Of a DNA stretch of 35,990 bases, positions 7,967 to 15,454 are shown one piece after another (positions within the stretch are counted from its first letter, which is position 1; every line of letters begins with the position of its first letter). The notes beneath the pieces are model-generated. The model had not been told where the DNA came from, searched no databases, and saw only the letters and a program-made list of their open reading frames with translations. This DNA comes from an uncultured Myxococcales bacterium (GTDB lineage Bacteria > Myxococcota_A > UBA9042). The stretch lies in NCBI GenBank assembly GCA_903869075.1, contig CAIPXZ010000190.1, positions 1 through 35,990 on the forward strand, read 5' to 3'. Position numbers and translations under genes: made by a program.

Positions 7967-8452
7967 ATGGGACGCAACCGACAGTATTCGGTGAACGGTT
8001 CGCCAACACACGATACGCAATGGCGCGATGGCCTGCTGGCGTTAGCCGCACGGCTGCTGCTGGTTGGCTTGGCGGGGTGCCAGCCCTCCTCGCCCACCGC
8101 GTCGTCCAGCTGCCCGACCGGCAAGCCCGTCGACTGCGGTGACTGGTGCTGCGGCTCCGGCTACGGCTGCGATCCCAGCGGCCCTGTCGGCTATCGGTGT
8201 AAGGACCTGACGTGCAAGGCAAATGGCGACTCGACGTGCCAAATTGGCAACCCAGGCGACTGCTGCGAAGGGCTGATCTGCCCCGATCCAACCGGCACCA
8301 TCAACCGCCAAGCGTGCTGCATCCCATCGCACAACGCGCAAGCGCCGACGAGCGCTGGGTGGGCCAAGTGCACGAGCGACCTGGACTGCTGTCACGATTG
8401 GAACGTGACCGTGGACACCGGCGCGTTGTGCCATGACGGTTTGTGCTACTGA
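7967..8452 (+). CDS. small Cys-rich lipoprotein
   Basis: The 161-residue protein starts at the ATG at 7967, set by AGGAGG five nt upstream. A polar N-region is followed by a hydrophobic LLALAARLLLVGLAGC, whose LAGC is a good lipobox. The mature part has about twenty cysteines, many paired as CC (DWCCGSGYGC, GDCCEGLIC, QACC, DCCHDW), a pattern typical of disulfide-knotted 'dickkopf-like' or conotoxin-like domains in myxobacterial secreted proteins. It ends in ALCHDGLCY. No function can be named; a small disulfide-rich surface protein is the safe call. The hairpin before it may separate its expression from the upstream operon. Confidence 0.75.
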   Translation: MGRNRQYSVNGSPTHDTQWRDGLLALAARLLLVGLAGCQPSSPTASSSCPTGKPVDCGDWCCGSGYGCDPSGPVGYRCKDLTCKANGDSTCQIGNPGDCCEGLICPDPTGTINRQACCIPSHNAQAPTSAGWAKCTSDLDCCHDWNVTVDTGALCHDGLCY

Positions 8453-8566
8453 CGCTGACGGATTTGCCGCATCGGCAATGGCTTCCGCGCGTTCCGAGCC
8501 CTGTACGCCTCCATGGGCAAGCGGTACTGTGGGCGCTGGCGGCGCGGCAGCGCAAGTGGAGGCGGC

Positions 8567-9307
8567 ATGAGCCGATTCTGGCTATTTTGGACGTGTTACG
8601 TCGGCATCGGCCTCGTCTGCTCCGTCATCGAGCACTACCGGCCGGCGCGCAAGCTGCAGTTCTGGCGTCTGGACGCGCTGCCGCTCGACCTCGTCGCCGC
8701 CGCGCTTTTTCAGCTTGTCTTTTTCTCCGCTGCGAGCCAGCTCGTCGACCGAATTCCCGTCAGATTCACAGCGACGCAGATGATGCTGGCATTTCCCTTG
8801 CCATTGCGCGTGGTTGCGTACTACCTGCTGGGCGATTTCGGCTCGTACTGGATGCACCGCTTGATGCACAAGCAACACTTGTGGCGGGTGCACAAATTCC
8901 ACCATTCCGTGACACAGCTGTGGTGGCTGTCGGGCGTGCGGGCGACGATCCCGCAGCAATTCCTGTTTAATTTGCCGTACATGATGTGGGCGCCGCTGCT
9001 CGTCGGCGCCGGTCAGGACGTGTTTCACGGCCTGATGGTCGCCGGCATCGTGACGAACCACTGGATGCACATGAACGTGGCGTGGCAGTCGCGCTGGCTG
9101 GAGAAGATCATCATCACGCCGCGGTACCACCACATCCACCACAGCGCGAACACCAAGGCGCACGACGGCAACTACGGAACTGTGTTCACTTTTTGGGACC
9201 GCATGTTCGGCACGTACATCGACCCGGACAAGACCGAGGTCAAGGTCTTCGGTCTGGGGGAGCCGCTGCGGCCGTTGGCGTTGCTGCGGTACGTCATCGG
9301 CGTGTAG
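8567..9307 (+). CDS. fatty acid hydroxylase / sterol desaturase family membrane protein
   Basis: The 246-residue integral membrane protein starts at the ATG at 8567 with GGAGG five nt upstream. It has hydrophobic segments at ~3-20, ~40-62, ~70-92 and ~125-160. The di-iron histidine clusters of the superfamily are all present: HRLMH (His97, His101), HKFHH (109-113) and HHIHH (188-192), plus NHWMHMN around 165. The C-terminal NYGTVFTFWDRMFGTY is a family hallmark. Members use O2 at a non-haem di-iron centre to hydroxylate or desaturate lipids or sterols; the substrate here is unknown, but sterol or carotenoid/fatty-acid modification is plausible in myxobacteria. The gene stands alone between unrelated neighbours. 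Confidence 0.9.
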   Translation: MSRFWLFWTCYVGIGLVCSVIEHYRPARKLQFWRLDALPLDLVAAALFQLVFFSAASQLVDRIPVRFTATQMMLAFPLPLRVVAYYLLGDFGSYWMHRLMHKQHLWRVHKFHHSVTQLWWLSGVRATIPQQFLFNLPYMMWAPLLVGAGQDVFHGLMVAGIVTNHWMHMNVAWQSRWLEKIIITPRYHHIHHSANTKAHDGNYGTVFTFWDRMFGTYIDPDKTEVKVFGLGEPLRPLALLRYVIGV

Positions 9308-9475
9308 CGCGCCGTCGCACTGCAGCTGTGCCTGGCGCCGCCGAGCACCACCGCGACGCGACGGCCCCCTCTCTGGTCCCGGCGGCGGCACGCGGCGGCC
9401 TTGACCGTCCGGTCCCGGCGCGTAGACTGGCTGGGAGGCTGGCCTGACGGCTGTCTGTTCCGGAGGAAAAGGCTG

Positions 9476-9613
9476 ATGGCACGCGAGCTTGGCCTGTTGC
9501 GCACCGTGAAACCGTCCGCCGTCCCACCGCGGATCCTGCTGGCCTGCGCGCTGCTGCTGCTCGCGGTGCCGGCGTGGGCGCGCCCGCCGCAAGTGGAGCA
9601 CGCGCTGCGCTGA
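9476..9613 (+). CDS. 45-residue ORF, signal peptide with almost no mature part
   Basis: An ATG at 9476 preceded by GGAGGAAAAGG opens a 45-codon frame. The product is basic, then strongly hydrophobic (ILLACALLLLAVPAWA), with a good AWA cleavage site followed by only nine residues (RPPQVEHALR region) before a TGA. It may be a genuine micropeptide, a decayed remnant of a secreted-protein gene, or a chance frame. Downstream sequence in this frame belongs to the antisense of the GAF-PAS-GGDEF gene, so no continuation is visible. Confidence 0.35.
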   Translation: MARELGLLRTVKPSAVPPRILLACALLLLAVPAWARPPQVEHALR

Positions 9614-9628
9614 CGGCAACCGCTGGCG

Positions 9629-11416
9629 CTAGCCGGCAAAGACCCGCAGGCAATTGCGGCCGGCGGCCTGGGCCGCGTGCATCGCCGTCTCCGCTTGTTG
9701 CAGCAAGGGATCACCGACGGCGTTGTCGTCGGGATAGACACTGAGGCCGATGCTGAACGATACCGATGCCGCGCGGCCGTTGACGAGCAACGGCTCCTGT
9801 AGCTGGTCCAGCAGCCGGGCGGCGTGCAGCACCGCGCTGGCGTTGTCGGCCACGGGCGTCAGCAGCACGACGAATTCCTCAGGCGCCATCCGCCCGGCCG
9901 TGTCGCTGCCGCGCACGGACGCCTGCAGCCGCTGCGCCACCGCCCGCGACACTGCGTCGCCCGTGCCGTCCGCCGGGTCCGACGGCGCGCGGCTGAACCA
10001 ATCCACGTGGATGCAAAGGACCGCGAACCGGCCGTTGTCGCGGCGCGCGTCCTCGACGGCCTGCTCCATGCGGTCCAGCAGCAGCAGCCGGTTCGGCAGA
10101 CCGGTCAGCGCATCCTGGTGCGCCAGCCGCGCCATGCGAATCGCCAGCGCGCGGGCCTCGCTGACGTCGTGCGCCACCACGACCACACCTGACGGCAGGC
10201 CGGCGGAGTCGTGCAGGGACGACAGCGAATACTCGACGGCGAGCTGCGACCCATCCCGCCGCAGCAGCCACGCCGCGCGCTTGTGCGGACCGGCATTTTG
10301 CCCGGCGATCGCCGCGCGCAGGTGATCCGCCTCCAGCTCGCCGGAGAACGCCCGCAGCGCCAGCACCGCCACGAGCGGCTGACCGATCGCCTCCGCCTGC
10401 GACAAGCGCGTCAGCGCCTCCGCCACGGGGTTCAGGTAGACGACGCGGCCCGCGGCATCCGCCGTCAATACCGCCTCGGTGATCGCCCCCAGCGTCGTCC
10501 GCGCCGCTTCCTTCTCGGCGTACAGCGCGTTTTCGGCAGTGCGGCGCGCGGTGATGTCCGTGAACATCACAAAGAAACCCTGCACTTCGCCGTCGCGCAC
10601 GTCCGGCACATAGGACGCCTGCGAATACACGACCTTGCCGTCCAGGCTCACGACGTCGCGGTAGAACACTTGCGCCTCGCCGCGCAGCGCCGCCTCGATG
10701 TGCGGCAGGTTCGCCCGGTACATCGGTTCGCCGACGACGTCGCGGATATGCTGGCCGCGCAGCGACTCCGGCGGGATGCCGAACCAATCGTAATACGCCT
10801 GGTTGGCGTGGCGGTTGCGCAGGTCGCGGTCCCAGTAGCCGATCAGCGCCGGCATGTGGTCCAGCACCATCCGCAGCTCGGCGGTCAGCCGTGTGCGCTC
10901 CGTCTCCGCCTGCTCGTACTCCACCGTCCGCCGCCGCAGCGTCAGCAGCTGCAGCACCTGCCCCGCCAGCAGCTCCAGCTGCCGCAGCGTGTCCTCGTCC
11001 AGCGGCCGCGGCACCACGTCCATCGCGCACAGCGCGCCCAGCGGGTAGCCCTCCGGCGAGCGCAGCGGCACGCCCGCGTACGCGCGCACGTGCGGCGGGC
11101 CAAGCACCAGCGGGCTGTCGGCGAACCGCGGATCCGCCAGCGTATCGGGCACCAGCAGCGGCGCGTTGTCGTGCACGACGTGGGCGCAAAACGCCGTGTC
11201 GCGCGGCGTCTCGCGGGTCAGTGCGCCGTGGTGCGCCTTGAACCACTGCCGGTCCGCGTCGACAAGCGAGATGAACACGAGCGGCACATTCAGCAGCCGC
11301 GCCGCCAGCTCGACGAGCGCGTCAAAAGCCGGCTCCTCCGCCGTGTCCAGGATGTGATACCGCGCCAGCGCGGCGAGGCGGGCCGCTTCATCGGCTGGTT
11401 TGGCGGCAACCTGCAT
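9629..11416 (-). CDS. GAF-PAS-PAS protein with degenerate GGDEF domain
   Basis: The 595-residue protein has no signal peptide or membrane segment. Residues ~15-160 are a GAF domain of the type that starts ARYHILDTAEEPAFD and contains GVPLRSPEGYPLGALC. PAS domains follow at ~185-295 (MLDHMPALIGYWDRDLR-like start, YDWFGIPPESLRG) and ~300-420. Residues ~432-595 are GGDEF-like (LTGLPNR at ~436), but the signature is A511-P-E-E-F instead of GGDEF and the first metal Asp is His (IHVDWF). The inhibitory-site motif RxxD (R502, D505) is kept at the correct five-residue distance. It is therefore probably a c-di-GMP receptor or regulatory pseudo-cyclase rather than an active diguanylate cyclase. It lies 86 nt downstream of the NACHT-like gene, so co-transcription is possible. 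Confidence 0.85.
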   Translation of the reverse strand: MQVAAKPADEAARLAALARYHILDTAEEPAFDALVELAARLLNVPLVFISLVDADRQWFKAHHGALTRETPRDTAFCAHVVHDNAPLLVPDTLADPRFADSPLVLGPPHVRAYAGVPLRSPEGYPLGALCAMDVVPRPLDEDTLRQLELLAGQVLQLLTLRRRTVEYEQAETERTRLTAELRMVLDHMPALIGYWDRDLRNRHANQAYYDWFGIPPESLRGQHIRDVVGEPMYRANLPHIEAALRGEAQVFYRDVVSLDGKVVYSQASYVPDVRDGEVQGFFVMFTDITARRTAENALYAEKEAARTTLGAITEAVLTADAAGRVVYLNPVAEALTRLSQAEAIGQPLVAVLALRAFSGELEADHLRAAIAGQNAGPHKRAAWLLRRDGSQLAVEYSLSSLHDSAGLPSGVVVVAHDVSEARALAIRMARLAHQDALTGLPNRLLLLDRMEQAVEDARRDNGRFAVLCIHVDWFSRAPSDPADGTGDAVSRAVAQRLQASVRGSDTAGRMAPEEFVVLLTPVADNASAVLHAARLLDQLQEPLLVNGRAASVSFSIGLSVYPDDNAVGDPLLQQAETAMHAAQAAGRNCLRVFAG

Positions 11417-11502
11417 CGCGTCAACCCCGGGCCGAGCGTTGGATCACTCGCCACTGCTTGCGGAGTCTAGCGAACCAAAATCTGCTGGCAAGTTGCGGCG
11501 AT

Positions 11503-13038
11503 TTACGGCGTGCTGATTGTGCCTTCCATCGAGCTGATTGTGTTCTTGGTGCACAACTTCCAGTGCGTCGCCTCATAACCGCTGCGCATTTGTTGAATAA
11601 TCTGCGGCCGCGCCTTGCCAATGGGCAAACCAGCATCGAGTATTTCCACCTGATCCGCCTTCAAATTCTTGATCCGGCTGCAGCGGTCGTCCAGCAGCGG
11701 CATCAGACATTTCAGGCCAGCCGGCTCGGCGATCAGGAAGCGGAACACCTCGTCATCCTTGATAAACTCCGCGTGCTTGAAGGCTGCGCTGCAGTTGCCA
11801 GCTTTTTGCGTCGCCAGCTCGGCATCGATCCACCGTGCCACAAATAGATCCGCGAGGCTGGTGCTGGCGAACGCGACGGCCGGCTCGCCGGCGATCGGCC
11901 GGAACAGCGCGGACTGGAACAGTTTTTCGCAGACGCGCTCGTGATTCTCGTCTGAAGTCTGGCTAGCCGTGTCGACAACTGCCTTGCAATCCGCCAGATC
12001 GAGGCGGACGTCCGCGCGCTCCTCGCGGCGCAATTTCGGCGCCACAAGCCGATCGACAAGCGTCAACGCCTGCGCCTCGTTCCAGCCCAACTCCCGCAAT
12101 TCCTTGGTCAACCGCGCGCCGACGAGCGCCTCGTGCACATGCGCCCGGCTGACAATCAGCTCGGATTTGGGTTCCATCGATTTGTGGTGAAAATCAATCA
12201 GCGTCTTGATGTCGCCAAAGCTGGCGAGGTACGGATATGTGCAATCATCCGCCACGGTCGCCCGTTCATCCAAGCCATAGCGGTGCAGGAATTGCAGGAA
12301 TTGTTGGCGCGCCGTCGCGTCTTTGATGGCCGTGGCGATAAACGCGTCGGTGTCCTTGCACTGCAACGTGTGGATGGCAAAGTGCGCGTCCAGCGCCGTG
12401 AAGCCGTAGTCCGCGTCCAGCACCGGCGGCCGCGCCAGCAAAATGAACTGCGCCGCCGGCAGCTTGGCCACGGCGTCATTCCAGGCCAGCAGCACCACGT
12501 TGCGCCGCGCGGTCTCGACCTCGTCCACGCCGTCCAGCAGGAACAGCGCGCGGCCGGCCGCGACCTCCTGGACAAACGCCGCCACGTCCGGCCCCGTCTC
12601 CGCCTGCACCGCAGCGAACAACGGGTTGCCGGCGCCGCTGGAATTCGCCACCGCCTTGGCGTCCACCAAAAACACCGGCAGCTTGCCGCACAGCTGGCCA
12701 CGCAGGGACTCCGCCAGCCGCGACTTGCCCAGCCCGCCGCGGGCAAAGATCGACGCGCGCTTGACCTCGCCCTTGGCCAGCACGTCCACAAGCTGCGCTT
12801 CGCTGAGCATCGTCTCGGCGTGCCCGGGCCACTGCGCGACAACCAGCGTCATCGGCGTGTAGTTGTTCTGCGCCTTCTCATGGCGCTGCGTGCCGGCATT
12901 GAATTCGCACTTTTTGCCGTACGCCAGCGCCTGCGGACTCTGCGGCCCGCTGACTTGCGCCGTACCGCCGCCGCACCCCGTCAACGCCGCCGCCGCCAGC
13001 AGCGCCGCGACGTTTTGCCTCCAAGCCATCGCCGTCAT
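11503..13038 (-). CDS. predicted lipoprotein with NACHT-like STAND NTPase domain
   Basis: The 511-residue protein starts at an ATG with GAGG six nt upstream, 21 nt after the SurA-like gene. Residues 1-22 form a lipoprotein signal (basic start, hydrophobic AALLAAAALTGC; lipobox LTGC, Cys22, followed by Gly, not an inner-membrane-retention Asp). Residues ~93-235 are a NACHT-type NTPase: P-loop FARGGLGKSRLAE (Lys105, Ser106), Walker B ALFLLDGVDEVE (residues 164-175, the DGxDE hallmark), and a sensor-1-like FILLARP (198-204). Residues ~235-400 are helical, as after other NACHT modules; the last ~110 are unclassified. Ten cysteines after Cys22 fit an oxidising compartment. NACHT proteins are normally cytosolic signalling ATPases, so export is puzzling. 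Later in-frame ATGs (residues 63, 77) lack a clear ribosome site. Function unknown. Confidence 0.75.
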   Translation of the reverse strand: MTAMAWRQNVAALLAAAALTGCGGGTAQVSGPQSPQALAYGKKCEFNAGTQRHEKAQNNYTPMTLVVAQWPGHAETMLSEAQLVDVLAKGEVKRASIFARGGLGKSRLAESLRGQLCGKLPVFLVDAKAVANSSGAGNPLFAAVQAETGPDVAAFVQEVAAGRALFLLDGVDEVETARRNVVLLAWNDAVAKLPAAQFILLARPPVLDADYGFTALDAHFAIHTLQCKDTDAFIATAIKDATARQQFLQFLHRYGLDERATVADDCTYPYLASFGDIKTLIDFHHKSMEPKSELIVSRAHVHEALVGARLTKELRELGWNEAQALTLVDRLVAPKLRREERADVRLDLADCKAVVDTASQTSDENHERVCEKLFQSALFRPIAGEPAVAFASTSLADLFVARWIDAELATQKAGNCSAAFKHAEFIKDDEVFRFLIAEPAGLKCLMPLLDDRCSRIKNLKADQVEILDAGLPIGKARPQIIQQMRSGYEATHWKLCTKNTISSMEGTISTP

Positions 13039-13059
13039 GATTTGCCTCGCCCGCGGCCG

Positions 13060-14118
13060 CTACAGCCGGACGTCAATGTGGGCACTGCCGCGCATCTCAT
13101 CCAGCCAGGCCTTGTAGAGCTTGGTGAACTGCTCTTCCTGCAGGCGCGCGCGGACAAATTGCTCCAGCACTTCCTTGTCCTTGACCGGCACCCGCCGCCG
13201 CTCGAGGAACTGGATGATGTGAAAGCCATACGGCGTCTGGACCACCGTCGAGATTTCGCCCGGTTGCAGCGACCACAGCTTGCCGCCAAAGGTCGGATCC
13301 AGCGTCCAGCGCTTCTGCCAGCCCAGGTCGCCGTGGCCCTCGGACGTCGCCGAGTCGTCATTGCAGTCGTCCGCCACTTCGTCCCACGGCTTTTTGTGCA
13401 CCGCCACGTCGTCGTAGCAATGCCAGGCGCGGTCGCGCAGCTCGGTCACGCGCTGCGGGCTGGCGTCATCGGGCACGCCGATCAGCATGTGCCGCGAGTG
13501 CACCTCGTCCTCAAACTGCCCGCCGGCGTATTCCTGGTCGATGATGCGCTTGACCTCGTCCTCGGTCACCCGCAGCTTGCCGGCGATCTTCGCCCGCAGC
13601 ATCTGCACCCGCACCATCTCCGTGCGCACGTGCGCGCGGTACGCCGCGAGCGTCGGAAAGCCCATGTTGCGGACGATCTCCTCGAATTCGTCCAGCGTCT
13701 TGTGCATCCGCTTGCGCGTCTGGTCGATTTGCCCGTCGACCTCGCCATCGCTGACGACGAGGCCCAAGTCTTTCGCGGCCTTGGCTACCAGCGCGTTGTC
13801 GATCAGCGTGTCCAGCGTCTGCTTGCGCAGCGCCTCGGGGCTGCGCGGCTCGGCGGTCTGGATCGGGTCATTGCCGCCGCGCGTCTGGCCCATCGCCCGG
13901 CGCAGCTCGCTCTGCAAAATCGCCGTATCGCCGACGGTGGCGACGACGCCGTCCACCTCCTGATAGCCCTGCGGCAACGTCGCGCGGCGCACCGCCAGCA
14001 CCGGCTTCTGCGGCTTGGCCGGCTCTTCCTTGCCCGGCGGCGGCGGATCCGCGGCAAACGCCGCCAGCGGCACAGCCAGCAGCGCCAGCGCCGCCAGCGT
14101 AGGGGTCAGTTTGCACAT
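13060..14118 (-). CDS. SurA-like periplasmic parvulin peptidyl-prolyl isomerase
   Basis: The 352-residue protein has a Sec signal peptide (TLAALALLAVPLAAFAA, cleavage near residue 23). A SurA-type N-terminal chaperone region spans ~55-200 (VDGVVATVGDTAILQSELRRAM, LRKQTLDTLIDNALVAKAAKD). One parvulin domain spans ~203-310: HSRHMLIGVPDD, DLGWQKRWTLDPTFGGKLW, LQPGEISTVVQTPYGFHIIQFLERR. A cysteine pair lies inside the isomerase domain. SurA-like proteins chaperone outer-membrane proteins and catalyse proline cis-trans isomerisation. There is one isomerase domain where E. coli SurA has two. The start lies 3 nt after the upstream parvulin-lipoprotein stop, so the two are translationally coupled; the NACHT-like lipoprotein follows after 21 nt. 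Confidence 0.88.
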   Translation of the reverse strand: MCKLTPTLAALALLAVPLAAFAADPPPPGKEEPAKPQKPVLAVRRATLPQGYQEVDGVVATVGDTAILQSELRRAMGQTRGGNDPIQTAEPRSPEALRKQTLDTLIDNALVAKAAKDLGLVVSDGEVDGQIDQTRKRMHKTLDEFEEIVRNMGFPTLAAYRAHVRTEMVRVQMLRAKIAGKLRVTEDEVKRIIDQEYAGGQFEDEVHSRHMLIGVPDDASPQRVTELRDRAWHCYDDVAVHKKPWDEVADDCNDDSATSEGHGDLGWQKRWTLDPTFGGKLWSLQPGEISTVVQTPYGFHIIQFLERRRVPVKDKEVLEQFVRARLQEEQFTKLYKAWLDEMRGSAHIDVRL

Positions 14119-14121
14119 GGC

Positions 14122-15237
14122 TTACAGCTCAGACGGCGTCGGATCCGCCGGTTGCTTGTTGTTGGAGACGCCTGGCGGCACGGCGCCCTGGCCCGGCGCG
14201 CCCTTGCCCTTGCCCGCTGGCGGTTGCACCGGCAGCAGGCGCAGCGCGTCGTCGTTCAGGTCGATCTTCGCCGCGGCGCGCAGGTCGTCGACCAGCTTCT
14301 GGCGGCGCAGGTCGCGCTCGCGCTTGACGATGCGGGTGCGAATGGAGTCGCGGACATCGGCAAAAGCCTTGTCCACAGCTGGAATTTTCGAGGTCACCAT
14401 CAGCACATGCCAGCCCTGCGGCGACTGCACCGGCGTGCCGATGGTAAAGATTTCGCGGCCCATCGCCGCCTCAATGACCTGCGCCGGCACCCGCGCCAGC
14501 CGCTCGAGATCTGCCGGCGCCGCGCCCGACGGCGGCGTCCGCGACACAAGCCCCAGCGAGCCGAGGTACGGAATCGTCGCCTGATCCTGCGACAGCCGCC
14601 CGACGTAGTCGTTCCACGCCACCACGAGCTTGGCCGACGCGCCTTCCGACGCCGACCGCAGTTCTTTGGCGATGCGCTCTGCCGTCGCCGCGTCCGCGAC
14701 AAGGATGTGGCTGACCTCGACCTGCTCCGGCTTGTGGTACAGCCCGGGATTGGCGTCGTAATACTTCTGCAAGTCCGCGTCCGTAAAGCTCTCCGGCTTG
14801 ACAGCTTCCACCGCCGTGTCCGCCAGGAACTTGCGCACCATCGCCTGCTTGGCGGCTTCCAGCACTTCCGGATCGCTCGCCAGCCCGCGCCGCGCCGCTT
14901 CCGCCGCCAGCAGCTCGAACTGCACGAGACTCGTCAGGTATTCCTTGCGCTTTTGCGTGCTGGCAAACTGACTGCGCACCACCGCCGGCTCATGCGCCAG
15001 CCGCGCCTCGATCTCGCCCAGCGTGATCGTGTGGTCGCCAATGCGCGCCACCACGGTCGCGCGCTGCTCCGCGGTCAGCTGGGAATCGTCGAGGTTGATG
15101 TGCGCGTTCGGCACCTGTTCCACCGTCGCCTGCTGCGCTTTCTCGGTGATGCCGGGACCCGCCGGATGCGGCCGCGCGGGCTTGCCGCACGCGACGGTGG
15201 CGAGGAGGAGGGGCAAAAGGGCGAAGTTTCGGCGCAT
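14122..15237 (-). CDS. PpiC-type parvulin lipoprotein (PrsA/SurA-like foldase)
   Basis: The 371-residue protein starts at the ATG at 15237, chosen for the GGAGG just upstream and the lipoprotein signal that follows (NFALLPLLLATVAC, lipobox TVAC at about residue 17); the frame extends further upstream without coding character. A SurA_N-like region (VVARIGDHTITLGEIEARLA, then LVQFELLAAEAARRGL) is followed at ~170-310 by a parvulin domain: QVEVSHILVAD, YLGSLGLVSR, FTIGTPVQSPQGWHVLMVTSK. The tail is Pro/Gly/Lys-rich. It should act as a lipid-anchored periplasmic prolyl isomerase and chaperone. It is the first gene of a minus-strand run with the SurA-like and NACHT-like genes. Confidence 0.88.
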   Translation of the reverse strand: MRRNFALLPLLLATVACGKPARPHPAGPGITEKAQQATVEQVPNAHINLDDSQLTAEQRATVVARIGDHTITLGEIEARLAHEPAVVRSQFASTQKRKEYLTSLVQFELLAAEAARRGLASDPEVLEAAKQAMVRKFLADTAVEAVKPESFTDADLQKYYDANPGLYHKPEQVEVSHILVADAATAERIAKELRSASEGASAKLVVAWNDYVGRLSQDQATIPYLGSLGLVSRTPPSGAAPADLERLARVPAQVIEAAMGREIFTIGTPVQSPQGWHVLMVTSKIPAVDKAFADVRDSIRTRIVKRERDLRRQKLVDDLRAAAKIDLNDDALRLLPVQPPAGKGKGAPGQGAVPPGVSNNKQPADPTPSEL

Positions 15238-15325
15238 GCAAACCTCCGCCCAAGGGGACGGCGGGTGTGTTTTGGCAGGTTTGGCGCAGCGGCGCAACCT
15301 CCGATGCACCGAGCCCGAGGACATC

Positions 15326-15354
15326 TTGACACGATCCGGCGCAAGCCCCAGCCT
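15326..15354 (+). promoter_or_regulatory. candidate promoter in the divergent region before the STT3-tail-like gene
   Basis: TTGACA (15326-15331), a perfect -35 consensus, is followed after 17 bp by CAGCCT (15349-15354), which keeps only A2 and T6 of a -10. It lies 40 nt before the ATG at 15394 within the 156-bp divergent intergenic region shared with the parvulin lipoprotein gene on the other strand. The -10 is poor, so this is a weak call. Confidence 0.25.
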
Positions 15355-15386
15355 CAGCCGGCCCGGGCCACCGCCCGCTGTCCATG

Positions 15387-15454
15387 CTGACCGATGTCCA
15401 ACGTCCCAAACTTCCCGGTCAGACCTGTCGCATTTCGGAGTAGATCCGGGCGCG
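15387..15454 (+). repeat. imperfect direct repeat, copy A (overlaps gene start)
   Basis: CTGACCGATGTCC (15387-15399) is identical to 16215-16227. The following ~55 bp align with copy B with one 1-nt gap; the last 35 bp match at 27 positions (CAGACC-GT-GCAT-TCGGA-T-GATCC pattern). Copy A contains the ATG of the STT3-tail-like gene. Confidence 0.75.

Noticed and set aside
10211-11470. Plus-strand open frame of 419 codons
   Set aside because: It is antisense to the GAF-PAS-GGDEF gene, whose domains are unambiguous; the plus-strand product is Arg/Gln/His-rich with no domain.
11503-13038. NACHT-like gene as part of an antiphage (Avs/bNACHT) defence island
   Set aside because: There are no nuclease, protease, toxin or other defence genes nearby, and the neighbours are periplasmic foldases; the lipoprotein signal also argues against the known cytosolic defence role.
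12133-15390. Plus-strand open frame of 1085 codons
   Set aside because: It is antisense to the NACHT-like and two parvulin genes; composition is Arg/His/Leu/Gln-rich with no recognisable domain, while the minus-strand genes have clear families and signals.
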